Part shown: piece after piece, positions 8,710 to 17,233 of the stretch | Layout of the letters: each line of letters starts with the position of its first letter | Numbering within the stretch: position 1 is the first letter of the stretch | Assembly: GCA_963776665.1 (NCBI GenBank) | Contig: CAVZNQ010000023.1 | Span: 227,569-291,568, forward strand | Length of the DNA: 64,000 bases | Direction of reading: 5' to 3' | DNA from: Roseiarcus sp963776665 | GTDB lineage: Bacteria; Pseudomonadota; Alphaproteobacteria; Rhizobiales; Beijerinckiaceae | Translations under genes and position numbers: made by a program | The notes under the pieces: generated by a model | Databases searched by the model: none | Told to the model about the DNA's origin: nothing | What the model saw: the letters and a program-made list of their open reading frames with translations, nothing else

Positions 8710-9720
8710 ATGCCTAAGGCCTTCATCTGCGGCTGCGCGGGGTTCGTTCTTGACGAGGAGGAACGCGCGTTCCTCCGTCGTGAAGACCCCTGGGGCCTGA
8801 TCCTTTTCAAGCGCAATGTCGCTGATCGCGATCAGATGCGCGCGCTGACGCGCTCGTTCCGGGAATGTGTGGGACGCGCCGATGCGCCCGTACTGATCGA
8901 TCAGGAAGGCGGCCGGGTTCAGCGCATGGCGGCGCCGCATTGGCGCGCCTACCCGGCGGCGGCCGCGATCGAGGCGGGGTTGGAGCCGTCCCGAGCCGAG
9001 GCGGCGGCGCGTCTTGTTGCTCGCCTTATCGCTCTCGATCTGGCCGAGGTCGGGATCACCGTCGATTGCGCGCCCGTGCTCGATGTCGCCGAGCCCGAAA
9101 CGCACGCCGCCATTGGCAGCCGGGCTTTCTCGTCTCGCCCGGAGCGCGTCGCCGCGATGGGGCGAGCGGTCGCCGAAGGACTTCTAGCCGGCGGCGTCGC
9201 GCCCGTTGTCAAGCACATGCCCGGTCATGGCCGGGCCCGGGCCGACAGCCATCACGAGCTGCCCGTCGTCAACGCAGCGCACGATGATCTCAAACGCGAT
9301 TTCGCGCCCTTTGTGGCGCTAAACGACCTGCCGATGGCGATGAGCGCGCACGTCCTCTATACCGCGTTGGATGAGCGCCATCCTGCGACGGCGTCTTCGA
9401 TCGTCGTTGAGAAAGTCATGCGCGGCGAGGTCGGGTTCGACGGGCTCATCCTGAGCGACGACGTATCTATGAAGGCGTTGGCGGGCCCGTACGAGGAGCG
9501 CGCCGCGGCGATCATCGACGCCGGCCTCGACATCGTCCTTCATTGCAACGGCGAACTCGATCAGGCCCGCGCCGTGGCGTCCGCTACCCCTGAGCTGGCG
9601 GGGCCTTCGCTCCGCCGCGCCAAAGCGGCTCTGGCCTGCATAGCCGCGCCGCAGCCATTCGACGTCGAGCAGGGCAAGCGGCAACTTGCGGTGATCGCGT
9701 CAGAACTCGGCGTCGCCTGA
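8710..9720 (+). CDS. nagZ: Beta-N-acetylhexosaminidase (GH3, NagZ)
   Basis: 336-residue cytoplasmic glycoside hydrolase family 3 enzyme that cleaves GlcNAc from anhydromuropeptides during cell-wall recycling. Substrate-binding KHMPGHG (168-173 and following) with the DSHHELP histidine loop, IDQEGGRVQR, and the ILSDDVSMKAL segment carrying the nucleophile Asp are all visible. Length is typical for one-domain NagZ. The gene is 46 bp after the SPOR gene. In many alphaproteobacteria scpA-scpB would follow directly; here they are 4-6 kb away on the other strand. Confidence 0.94.
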   Translation: MPKAFICGCAGFVLDEEERAFLRREDPWGLILFKRNVADRDQMRALTRSFRECVGRADAPVLIDQEGGRVQRMAAPHWRAYPAAAAIEAGLEPSRAEAAARLVARLIALDLAEVGITVDCAPVLDVAEPETHAAIGSRAFSSRPERVAAMGRAVAEGLLAGGVAPVVKHMPGHGRARADSHHELPVVNAAHDDLKRDFAPFVALNDLPMAMSAHVLYTALDERHPATASSIVVEKVMRGEVGFDGLILSDDVSMKALAGPYEERAAAIIDAGLDIVLHCNGELDQARAVASATPELAGPSLRRAKAALACIAAPQPFDVEQGKRQLAVIASELGVA

Positions 9721-9740
9721 GCTCGCGCGGTTCTCACCGT

Positions 9741-11108
9741 TCAGGCTGCATCCAAAGTGACGCGATTGCGGCCGGCGGATTTCGACAGGTAGAGTGCGCG
9801 ATCGGCGCGGCGATAGAGCTCTGTGGAATCCTGCTCGCCGCGAAAATCGGCGAGGCCGATCGAAACAGTTATCGAAACCGAACCGGCGGCGTCTCCAATC
9901 GGGAACTCCTTGTTTTCGATGGCTCGTCGCGCGCGCTCCGCCATCTGCGCCGCATGGGTCGCGTCGAGGCCGGGCATCGCGACGATGAACTCCTCCCCAC
10001 CCAGCCGGCAGACAAGGTCGCCGCCACGGACGGTCTGTCGCAGCTCTGTGGAGAAACCCTTGAGCACCATGTCGCCTGCGTCATGTCCGAAGGTGTCATT
10101 GATCCGTTTGAAATGGTCGATGTCGAGGATCATCATCGTCAGCGGCGCGCCGCGCTGGCGCGCGGCGTCGATCATCGCCGGCAGGCGGCGTTCCAGGAAG
10201 CGACGGTTGTTGAGACCGGTCAGCGGGTCGTAGAGCGCCATCTCCACTGATCGCCGCACCGTTTGCCGCAGTCGATCCATGTAGTGTTTCTGGCGGACGT
10301 TTGTGCGGGCGCGAGCCAGCAGCTCGTTCCGGTCGACCGGGCGGGAAAGGTAGTCGTTGACTCCGAGTTCGAGGCCGCGAAGAACCTTCTGCCGATCTTC
10401 GCGATCAGCGATCAGGAGGATCGGGAGATTCCGTGTCAACTCCTGCAGACGCGCTTGACTGCAAAGCCTCAGTCCGTCGAACTCCTCGAGACCCAAACTA
10501 ACGATCATGAGGTCGACGTTTTCGCTGGACGCCTTGGCGAGGGCCTCACTTGGGTCGTCGGCGTGGATAACATCGTGATGCGGCGTCAGGGCTTTGACGA
10601 GGCGCTCAAAAGAGCTGCGCTGGCTGTCGACGAGCAGGATGCGTCCTCGTTCCGAGGCCTCCGACGTTAGGACTTCGACGGATTCAACCCCCGTCGCCGC
10701 ACTGTGCGCGGCGCGGCTGCGCAATTCGTCGATCGAGAACTTGAGCCGGGCCAAGGATCGAACGCGTGCGATCAACGCGATTTCATCGACCGGCTTGGTC
10801 AGGAAGTCGTCCGCGCCAGCTTCGAGGCCGCGTACGCGGTCGGCAGGGCGGTCGAGCGCAGTGACGAGGATGATTGGCAGGTGGGCGGTCTCCGGCGCAG
10901 CTCTCAATCTTCGGCAGACTTCAAAACCGTTCATGCCAGGCATCACGACGTCGAGAAGGACGAGGTCGCAGCCGCCTCTTTTGCAGATCGCGATGGCGTC
11001 CGGTCCGTTTGTCGCCGTCAACACCTCAAAGTATTCGATGCTGAGCCTCGTTTCGAGGAGCTTGAGGTTGGGCGGCGTATCGTCGACTACCAGGACGCGG
11101 GCCGTCAT
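9741..11108 (-). CDS. pleD: Diguanylate cyclase response regulator PleD
   Basis: 455 residues: receiver 1 (1-120, phospho-acceptor Asp53, acidic pocket Asp9/Asp10), adaptor receiver 2 (~155-270, with Ser rather than Asp in the acceptor strand LMIVSLGLEEFDG), and a GGDEF domain with active site GGEEF (370-374). The c-di-GMP inhibitory site RxxD is present as RGGD (361-364), five residues before the active loop. All this matches Caulobacter PleD, which makes c-di-GMP at the pole during cell differentiation. The start codon overlaps the divK stop by 4 bp (ATGA), so the pair is translationally coupled, as in other alphaproteobacteria. Confidence 0.96.
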   Translation of the reverse strand: MTARVLVVDDTPPNLKLLETRLSIEYFEVLTATNGPDAIAICKRGGCDLVLLDVVMPGMNGFEVCRRLRAAPETAHLPIILVTALDRPADRVRGLEAGADDFLTKPVDEIALIARVRSLARLKFSIDELRSRAAHSAATGVESVEVLTSEASERGRILLVDSQRSSFERLVKALTPHHDVIHADDPSEALAKASSENVDLMIVSLGLEEFDGLRLCSQARLQELTRNLPILLIADREDRQKVLRGLELGVNDYLSRPVDRNELLARARTNVRQKHYMDRLRQTVRRSVEMALYDPLTGLNNRRFLERRLPAMIDAARQRGAPLTMMILDIDHFKRINDTFGHDAGDMVLKGFSTELRQTVRGGDLVCRLGGEEFIVAMPGLDATHAAQMAERARRAIENKEFPIGDAAGSVSITVSIGLADFRGEQDSTELYRRADRALYLSKSAGRNRVTLDAA

Positions 11109-11485
11109 TGCTTGACCCCCGGTCCAAGGAATTGGTCAATGGTGTCGAAGAACCTCGAGACCGAGATCGGCTTGGACAGGTAAGCTTCGCAGCCGCCCTG
11201 CCGAATTTTTTCCTCGTCCCCCTTCATGGCGAACGCGGTCACCGCGACGACGGGTATCGATCGCAGCTCTTCGTCATCCTTCAGCCACTGCGTTACCTCG
11301 AGCCCGGAGACTTCGGGCAGCTGAATGTCCATCAGGATGAGATCGGGCCGGTGTTTGCGCGCTAGCTCAACAGCCTCGATGCCGCTGCGGGTTTGGACGA
11401 TTCGGTGTCCGCGGGTCTCGACGAGGTCGTTGAACAGCTTCATGTTGAGTTCATTGTCCTCAACGATGAGCACAGTCTTGGCCAT
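11105..11485 (-). CDS. divK: Single-domain response regulator DivK
   Basis: 126-residue stand-alone receiver. The phospho-acceptor is Asp53 in LMDIQLPE, with acidic residues Glu9/Asp10 and the switch Lys in YLSKPIS. DivK relays PleC/DivJ signals to the CtrA pathway in alphaproteobacterial cell-cycle control. The start at 11485 (MAKTVLIVEDN) is the family start; an upstream in-frame ATG at 11527 overlaps the promoter region. Upstream, divergently, is the DUF3572 gene, a conserved neighbour. Confidence 0.96.
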   Translation of the reverse strand: MAKTVLIVEDNELNMKLFNDLVETRGHRIVQTRSGIEAVELARKHRPDLILMDIQLPEVSGLEVTQWLKDDEELRSIPVVAVTAFAMKGDEEKIRQGGCEAYLSKPISVSRFFDTIDQFLGPGVKQ

Positions 11486-11566
11486 TGGGGTTCCATTCGG
11501 CGCAAAGTCGGCCGGGTCAGGCCGCAAATGCTAACGGCGAGACATTTACGAAAGGAGAATCGGAGT

Positions 11567-11876
11567 ATGCGCCATTCCTCGAAAGCGCGGCAATCCGTTA
11601 GCCCGGAACTCGGCCAATCGTTGGCCGCCTCGGCGTTGGCCTTTCTCGCGGCCGATCCTGAGCGGCTGGACCAATTCCTGAGCCTTACCGGACTTGGTCC
11701 ACACAATCTGCGGGATGCGGCGGAAGATCCAGCGTTCCTCGGGTCGGTGCTCGAGTATATGCTTGCCGACGAAGAGCTTCTGCTTCGAATTCGCTGCCGA
11801 TTCCAACCTCGAGCCTGAGACAGTCGCGCTGGCGCACCAGGCTCTATCCGGACCGGTTCAGACGAGCGACTTTTGA
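11567..11876 (+). pseudogene. DUF3572 family protein, reading frame shifted near its end
   Basis: The ATG at 11567 has a strong AAAGGAGAA site. The frame encodes the DUF3572 core (LAFLAADPERLDQFLSLTGL, then LADEELL) but closes at 11818 after 83 residues with an unrelated tail. The next frame continues directly with EFAADSNLEPETVALAHQAL and stops at 11876, which is exactly how this family normally ends. Skipping one base around 11776-11785 restores a protein of about 102 residues. Function of the family is unknown; it is typically next to divK. Either a real +1 frameshift or a base error. Confidence 0.75.
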
Positions 11877-11888
11877 CGGGATGCCTCG

Positions 11889-13163
11889 ATGCCCCGGCTG
11901 TGCCGCGATTGCATGAGACGCTGCGCCATCGACTTGACGCGCTGCGGCCATTGCGGCTCGCCTCGGACCATCAATCTGGAAGCCGCAGAGGGGCTGGCGA
12001 TCGCGCATGTCGATTGCGACGCCTTCTACGCAGCGGTCGAAAAGCGCGACAACGCCGCCCTCAGGGATAAGCCGGTGATCGTCGGCGGTTCGGGACCGCG
12101 CGCGGTTGTCGCCACCTGCTGTTACCTCGCTCGCACGTTCGGGGTCCGATCGGCGATGCCGATGTCGCGCGCCCGGGCGCTATGCCCCAATGCCGTCGTA
12201 TTGCCGCCCGACATGGCCAAATACGCACGCGTTGGCCACGAAATCCGCGCCCGGATGCTCGAGCTCACGCCCCTGGTCGAGCCGGTGTCCATCGACGAGG
12301 CTTATCTCGATCTGACCGGCTGCGACGGATCCAACGGCGCAGGCGCGGCCGAGACGCTCGCGCGCTTCGCCCGGGAAGTCGAAGCCAAGATCGGGGTAAC
12401 GGTTTCGGTCGGCCTCAGCTACTGCAAGTTTCTGGCGAAACTCGCCTCGGACCTCGACAAGCCGCGCGGTTTCGCCTTGATCACGCGGGAGGAAGCAAAG
12501 GCCTGGCTCGCCCCGCAAAGCGTTGGGCGCCTGTGGGGCGTGGGCAGGATCGGGCGGGAGCGGCTGGAGCGATCGGGCTTTCGCACAATCGGCGATTTGC
12601 AGGGGATCGACGAGCGTGCGGCCCTCTCCCGCCTCGGCGACGACGGTCGGCGCCTATGGAGGCTGGCGCAGGGTCGCGACGATCGCCCTGTATCTGCGGA
12701 GCGCGAGACCAAGAGCATCTCGAGCGAAACGACCTTCGATTGCGACATCAGCGACAAAGCTGACCTCACGCGCATCTTGCTTGTCCACTGCGATCGCGTC
12801 GCTGCTCGCCTGCGCAAAGAGGGCCTCTCCGCCCGTGGCGTAACGTTGAAACTGCGCTTGCCCGATTTCAGTCTACGCACTCGCAGCCGCGCCGGCATCA
12901 AGGCGACGCAACTTGCGCCGCGACTGTTCGACGCCGCGCGCCCATTGCTCGACGCCCAACCCGACCGGACGGCTTATCGCCTCTTGGGGATCGCGGCGAC
13001 CGATCTAACGCTTGCGGAGAGGGCTGACCAAGACGATTTGGTCGGGAGCGATGGCGATCGCGAGAAATTTCGCGAGGCGGCCATCGCGAGCCTGCGCGAC
13101 AGATTCGGTCCCGCTGCCGTGCAGCGGGGACTTGCCTTTCGAGCGGGGCCGCGAACAAAGTAA
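11889..13163 (+). CDS. dinB: DNA polymerase IV (Y family) with N-terminal cysteine cluster
   Basis: 424-residue translesion polymerase. Catalytic acidic residues are Asp42 and Asp44 in HVDCDAFYA and Asp136-Glu137 in SIDEAYLD; helix-hairpin-helix and little-finger regions follow. Before the polymerase domain are five cysteines (5, 8, 12, 19, 22; CRDCMRRC and CGHCG), a likely small zinc-binding module known from alphaproteobacterial DinB paralogues. No GTTC-N7-GTTC LexA box is visible in the short upstream region, so SOS control is not shown. It follows the DUF3572 gene closely and may share its transcript. Confidence 0.93.
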   Translation: MPRLCRDCMRRCAIDLTRCGHCGSPRTINLEAAEGLAIAHVDCDAFYAAVEKRDNAALRDKPVIVGGSGPRAVVATCCYLARTFGVRSAMPMSRARALCPNAVVLPPDMAKYARVGHEIRARMLELTPLVEPVSIDEAYLDLTGCDGSNGAGAAETLARFAREVEAKIGVTVSVGLSYCKFLAKLASDLDKPRGFALITREEAKAWLAPQSVGRLWGVGRIGRERLERSGFRTIGDLQGIDERAALSRLGDDGRRLWRLAQGRDDRPVSAERETKSISSETTFDCDISDKADLTRILLVHCDRVAARLRKEGLSARGVTLKLRLPDFSLRTRSRAGIKATQLAPRLFDAARPLLDAQPDRTAYRLLGIAATDLTLAERADQDDLVGSDGDREKFREAAIASLRDRFGPAAVQRGLAFRAGPRTK

Positions 13164-13172
13164 ACGTCGACC

Positions 13173-14006
13173 CTATTTGGCGCAGGCTGAAGTCGGCAGA
13201 ATCTCGAGTTTACGCAAGCGCGCATGGAGAGCGAACGAGCCGTAGTCCAGCTTGAGGCTGCCTGAGACGCCGTTTTCGTAAAGGTCGAAGGAAAGCGTGT
13301 ACTCGGGCGCCGAGTCGGTCGCCGCTTCGTCGAAATACGAGATCACCACAGGCCAACGGCGTATCCCGCCCAGAGCCGTGGCGGTCTGTGCGTCCTCCCC
13401 GGGCTTTGTCTCCTCTTTTCCGATCACCGACAAGGTGGCGAAGATCTTCGCGCCGGTATCCGAGCCGTCGTACACCCGCGCCTGGATGGCGCCGCCGCCG
13501 TTTTTAGCTGCGTCGATCAGATGTTCGATGTGCTGGGTCGGAAAGAGGACGTCGTGGCCGAAATCGAGCGATTTGGCCTGCGGTTTCGTCAACTGGACGC
13601 GCAAGTCGTCGTCCGCGCCGCGCGTCGCGGTGCCGGCGACCGGCCCGGTCTCTTGCAGTCCCTGAGAGTCGACCTGGAACCGCATCGACTTCCCGTCCGC
13701 TTCCTCGAAGGACATTGCGTTCACCTGCATCGAGAGCGGGTCGCCCTCGCTGCGCTCCATCTCGGTCATCTGGCGGAAATTCGAGGTGTAGCCTTCGCAC
13801 GCCGAGCCGCGAAATTCGTAAGCGATCAGACCCGTCGCCGATACCGGGGTCTGCGCGGAAGTCGGCGGGGGAGTCGCGGGGTCGACCAGGGAAATGTCAT
13901 AGGCCGCGCGATGCGAGGCGAGCGGGAGAGCCGGCGAAGCCTCGGCAAACGCGACGACGCAAGAGCAGACGATAGCGGCTGCGCTAACCGTTAATCGGGG
14001 AACCAT
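13173..14006 (-). CDS. eipB: Periplasmic cell-envelope integrity protein EipB (DUF1849)
   Basis: 277 residues with a signal peptide (1-23, AAIVCSCVVAFAEA) and the family hallmark SHRAAYDISL directly after it. EipB folds as a periplasmic beta-spiral and in Brucella supports envelope integrity with TPR proteins such as TtpA (family knowledge). The two conserved cysteines that form its disulfide are present: Cys70 in GSACEGYTSN and Cys275 in the C-terminal SACAK. ATG 14006 places the signal peptide at the N-terminus; the upstream in-frame extension to 14159 is very basic and unlikely. Convergent with dinB. Confidence 0.9.
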   Translation of the reverse strand: MVPRLTVSAAAIVCSCVVAFAEASPALPLASHRAAYDISLVDPATPPPTSAQTPVSATGLIAYEFRGSACEGYTSNFRQMTEMERSEGDPLSMQVNAMSFEEADGKSMRFQVDSQGLQETGPVAGTATRGADDDLRVQLTKPQAKSLDFGHDVLFPTQHIEHLIDAAKNGGGAIQARVYDGSDTGAKIFATLSVIGKEETKPGEDAQTATALGGIRRWPVVISYFDEAATDSAPEYTLSFDLYENGVSGSLKLDYGSFALHARLRKLEILPTSACAK

Positions 14007-14115
14007 GGTCACTCCACCGGCTGGCCGCAAGTCGCAGAGTCCGCCGCATTTTCGGCGCTTTCGTGACGCCGCCAGCCTTCGTGCGCCTAAGCGATATCGC
14101 CCGCCCGAACCATAC

Positions 14116-14829
14116 TTAATGGCTCTCTTCCGCCGCAAGAGGGGCCCACGCCTGCTCAAGCGGTGAACGATCCTCGAGCGGGTCCTCGTCCGCCCTCAGC
14201 GCCTGCGCGTCATCCGGATGCGGAAGGTCATAACCAGCGGGTAATTTTCCGTCGAACAGTCCCGCGCCTTTGAGTTCGTCGAGCCCGGGCAGGTCCGCGA
14301 TCGCGTCAAGGCCGAACTGGATCAGAAACTCGGTCGTCGTGCCGTAAGTGATTGGCCGGCCCGGCGCCTTTCGGCGCCCTCGCATGCGCACCCAGCCAGC
14401 CTCCATCAGAACGTCGAGCGCGCCCTTCGACACTGCGACGCCGCGGATCTCCTCGATATCGGCGCGGGTGACCGGTTGATGATAGGCGACGATGGCGAGC
14501 GTTTCGAGCGCGGCGCGCGAGAGCTTGCGCTTTTCCTCGCGGTCGCGAGCGAGCAGCCATGCAAGGTCGCCGGCGGTGCGAAACATCCATTTCCGCGCAA
14601 CCCGTACGAGATTGACGCCGCGTCCTTCGTAGAGCCGCCGCAGTTCATCCATCACCGCCGCGACGTCCGAGCCTTCCGAGAGCTGGGCGGCGATCGTCGC
14701 TTCCTCGAGCGGTTCGGCCGAAGCAAACACCATGGCCTCGGCGATCCGCAGGTCCTCGGGCGATACCGCTGGCCCACCGGCCGGAGGGAACAATTGGGCG
14801 ACATTGTCCGTGGCGGTCGTGCGGCTCAT
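14116..14829 (-). CDS. scpB: Segregation and condensation protein ScpB
   Basis: 237-residue kleisin-associated winged-helix protein that works with ScpA and SMC in chromosome compaction and segregation. The two winged-helix modules are evident: EAMVFASAEPLEEATIAAQL, and KLSRAALETLAIVAYHQPVTRADIEEIRGV with the recognition segment and GRPITYGTTTEFLIQFGL. The tail (Asp/Glu-rich, ~210-237) is variable in the family. It lies downstream of scpA on the same strand, separated by 139 bp. Confidence 0.95.
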   Translation of the reverse strand: MSRTTATDNVAQLFPPAGGPAVSPEDLRIAEAMVFASAEPLEEATIAAQLSEGSDVAAVMDELRRLYEGRGVNLVRVARKWMFRTAGDLAWLLARDREEKRKLSRAALETLAIVAYHQPVTRADIEEIRGVAVSKGALDVLMEAGWVRMRGRRKAPGRPITYGTTTEFLIQFGLDAIADLPGLDELKGAGLFDGKLPAGYDLPHPDDAQALRADEDPLEDRSPLEQAWAPLAAEESH

Positions 14830-14968
14830 GAAAGCGCCTCTCTTGAATTGGAACGACCGATCTGGGCGGCGGACGGCCGTCTGCCGGCGCCGGGAATGCT
14901 TATCGAGCGCGCCCGCTCGCGGCGGCCGGAAACGGCGCCGCCTCGATAGAGGGAGGGGTGACCTATGC

Positions 14969-15775
14969 TCAAGCGGCTCGCTCCTCGGCCGCCGCGGGAT
15001 CTCTCGGGCGCAGCCACAGAGGCGCGAACGCCCGCTCCTGGCGGATCTCAAGTTTTCCTTCTCGCGCGAGCTCGAGCGACGCCGAAAAGGCGGAGGCGCG
15101 CGCGGTCCGCCGCATCCCGGAATCGGCGCAGGCCTGAAGCAGGAAATCGTCGAAGGCCGTCCAGTCGGATTGTCCGCCGATGAGACGGGTCAACGCCTGG
15201 CGCGCCTCGGCGAGCGACCAGACATCGCGCGTCTTGAAGCGGACGCGCGCCAGCGCGTGTCGCTGGGCCTGCCGGGCGTACGCCGCCAACAGGTCATAGA
15301 GGCTGGCCTCGTATGTCGTTCGGCGCGAGGTTTCGATCGGTTCGGGCTCCCCCCTGGCGAAGAAGTCGCGGCCCAGGCGAGGCCGGGCGAGCAGGAACTC
15401 ACCCGCCTTGCGAATCGCCGCCAGCGCGCGCAGGCGCCGCGCGAGAGCCTCGGCCAGCGTCGAGGCGTCCTGATCGGCGGCCTCAGGGGCGGCAGGAAGC
15501 AGCAGACGAGATTTCAGATAGGCGAGCCAGGCGGCCATGACCAAATAGTCGGCGGCGAGCTCGAGCCGAAGCTTGCGCGCCGCCTCGACGAACTCAAGAT
15601 ACTGCTCGGCCAGCGCGAGGATCGAGATGCGCGCCAGGTCGACGCGCTGCCGCCGGGCAAGCTCCAGCAACAGGTCAAGAGGGCCTTCGAAACCGTCGAG
15701 ATCGACAGTAAAAGCAGGTTCGCCCGCGGCCTGGACCAGGTCGAACTCCACCCCAAACGCGTCCGCTACGGCCAC
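14969..15775 (-). CDS. scpA: Segregation and condensation protein ScpA (kleisin)
   Basis: 268-residue kleisin bridging SMC heads. The N-terminal signature FEGPLDLLLELARRQRVDL is intact, followed by the helical YLVMAAWLAYLKSRLLLP segment and a C-terminal winged helix. The start is GTG at 15775. The stop at 14969 and the scpB start at 14829 leave an unusually long 139-bp gap for this pair. Upstream lies an AT-rich region that may hold its promoter. Confidence 0.94.
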   Translation of the reverse strand: MAVADAFGVEFDLVQAAGEPAFTVDLDGFEGPLDLLLELARRQRVDLARISILALAEQYLEFVEAARKLRLELAADYLVMAAWLAYLKSRLLLPAAPEAADQDASTLAEALARRLRALAAIRKAGEFLLARPRLGRDFFARGEPEPIETSRRTTYEASLYDLLAAYARQAQRHALARVRFKTRDVWSLAEARQALTRLIGGQSDWTAFDDFLLQACADSGMRRTARASAFSASLELAREGKLEIRQERAFAPLWLRPRDPAAAEERAA

Positions 15776-16211
15776 GAATCACCTCCGCGCCGCATGCTGA
15801 CCGACCGGCGAGGGGCAGGCAAGGGGCGCCGGCCGGGCCTCAACAGCCCGCGGATCGCGCCGCGATCGCCATTCACCTGCTTCGGTTAAAATATATGGTT
15901 CACCCGCAGAGGCTGTTCGTATGTATAGATCACAAGACTTTTACCAGAACTCTATTACGTAAGGTAATGATTAACTGAGATTTTTGAGGTAAATACCATA
16001 ATATTGATTTTAATTCTCCGTTTATTCTTGCGTCGTCGCGGTGGGTCGATATTGTTTCTTCTGTCCTTCGAAGCGGCGATCAACGAGACGCCCCGCAGGC
16101 GCCGGGTCACGCCGCATCTCCCGGAACTTGCAGGGCTGGCCGGCCAGAACGCGATCTTGCATCAAAACCCCCGCAACGACGCGCTCTGCCGGCCTCCTTC
16201 CTTCGCTCGGG
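15776..16211. other. AT-rich intergenic region between scpA and lexA
   Basis: 436 bases without a supportable gene. Bases 15886-16030 are strikingly AT-rich against GC-rich flanks. Within it are the inverted repeat ATTAC-GTAAG-GTAAT (15954-15968) and the short palindrome GGTA-AA-TACC (15988-15997). It is upstream of scpA (reading left), so promoter or regulator sites are plausible, but no consensus could be assigned. Confidence 0.55.
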
Positions 16212-16916
16212 TCAGTAGCGGCGCAGGAGACTGACCATCTTGCCCTGGACCCGGACCCGGTCGGGGCCGAATATCCGGGTTTCGTAGGCCGGATTGGCGG
16301 CCTCGAGCGCAATCGAGGCGCCGCGCTTGCGCAGCCGCTTGAGCGTCGCCTCCTCCTCGTCGATCAGCGCGACGACGATATCGCCGGTCTCGGCGGTGTC
16401 CTGCTTGCGGATTATGACGGTGTCGTTCTCGAATATTCCGGCCTCGATCATCGAGTCGCCGCGCACCTCGAGGGCGAAATGTTCGCCGCCGCCGAGGAAT
16501 TCCGGGGGCATGGCGAAGGTCTGGGTCCGCGTCTGGATGGCCGAGATCGGGGTGCCGGCGGCGATGCGGCCCATGAGCGGCACCATGACCGCGTGCTGCT
16601 CGTCGGAGTCGCGCGACGCCGCCTGCGGCCGGAGGCGTCCGAGATTGCCCGGGATGACGCTCGGCGAGAACCTCTGCGCCCTCGGGGCCGAAACCGTCGC
16701 CGACTCCGGCAGCCGCAGCACTTCGATCGCCCGGGCGCGATTGGCGAGCCGGCGGATGAAACCCCGCTCCTCGAGCGCCATGATCAGGCGATGGATTCCG
16801 GATTTGGAGCGCAGATCGAGCGCCTCCTTCATTTCGTCGAAGGACGGCGGCACGCCTGCCTCCTGCAGACGCTCATGGATGAAACGCAAGAGCTCGCTCT
16901 GTTTTTTTGTCAGCAT
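16212..16916 (-). CDS. lexA: SOS repressor LexA
   Basis: 234-residue repressor and S24 self-cleaving protease. The N-terminal winged helix (1-65) includes PSFDEMKEALDLRSKSGIHR. The cleavage bond is Ala120-Gly121 (RIAAGTPIS), and the catalytic dyad is Ser155 (VRGDSMIEAG) and Lys193 (EEATLKRL). The ATG at 16916 begins MLTKKQSELL, the standard alphaproteobacterial N-terminus. A LexA operator lies about 100 bp upstream (17018-17032), consistent with autorepression. Confidence 0.97.
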   Translation of the reverse strand: MLTKKQSELLRFIHERLQEAGVPPSFDEMKEALDLRSKSGIHRLIMALEERGFIRRLANRARAIEVLRLPESATVSAPRAQRFSPSVIPGNLGRLRPQAASRDSDEQHAVMVPLMGRIAAGTPISAIQTRTQTFAMPPEFLGGGEHFALEVRGDSMIEAGIFENDTVIIRKQDTAETGDIVVALIDEEEATLKRLRKRGASIALEAANPAYETRIFGPDRVRVQGKMVSLLRRY

Positions 16917-17017
16917 CGTGGTTCTCCCAGCCGTCCCGGCGCGCGATTCGCCGCCAATATCCGCTCCCGGAAGACAATCGCGACTCGGCGTAAACAAATC
17001 ACGAACAAAGCCTAATT

Positions 17018-17032
17018 GTTCACGCCTTGTTC
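17018..17032 (-). promoter_or_regulatory. LexA operator (SOS box), direct-repeat type
   Basis: GTTC-ACGCCTT-GTTC on the + strand, which is GAAC-N7-GAAC on the lexA strand. This exactly matches the alphaproteobacterial SOS box. It lies ~102 bp upstream of the lexA start codon, in an AT-richer stretch that could contain the promoter. Confidence 0.85.
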
Positions 17033-17089
17033 GGCAAGCGGATTCTCTCCAGCGCCGCTCCGACGGGCCAATACGTGATGTCCAGGCTT

Positions 17090-17194
17090 CGCCGCAGGAA
17101 AGCAAAGCCGGCGGCAGGAAAGCAAAGCCGCCGGAAGGAAATCAAAGCCGACGGCGGAAGGAAAGCAAAATCCCCAGGAAGGGATTCCAAGCCC
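17090..17194. repeat. Five-unit tandem array, GGAAGGAAATCAAAGCC type (locus 2)
   Basis: Five ~20-24 bp units on +: about 17090-17109, 17110-17129, 17130-17149, 17150-17173 and 17174-17194. Consensus is CGGCGGAAGGAAAKCAAAGCC; the last unit carries GGGATTCCAAGCCC. It is the reverse-orientation relative of the array at 3410-3515, with the same unit count and the same kind of terminal unit. It starts about 40 bases beyond the stop of the HTH gene (17234) and ends 58 bases from the SOS box. Confidence 0.78.
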
Positions 17195-17233
17195 GCGCCG
17201 GAACAAAATCCGTTCGACGTTTCTCGTTGCAAT

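Noticed and set aside
17201..17215. GAAC-N7-GTTC as a second LexA site
   Set aside because: The arms are inverted rather than direct repeats, unlike the alphaproteobacterial box, and it lies in the HTH/repeat spacer rather than upstream of a start.
17012..17232. ORFs with repeated FCFPS/FDFLP motifs over the repeat array
   Set aside because: The periodic peptide is just the translation of the 21-bp DNA repeat; the sister array at 3410-3515 has stops in the corresponding frame.
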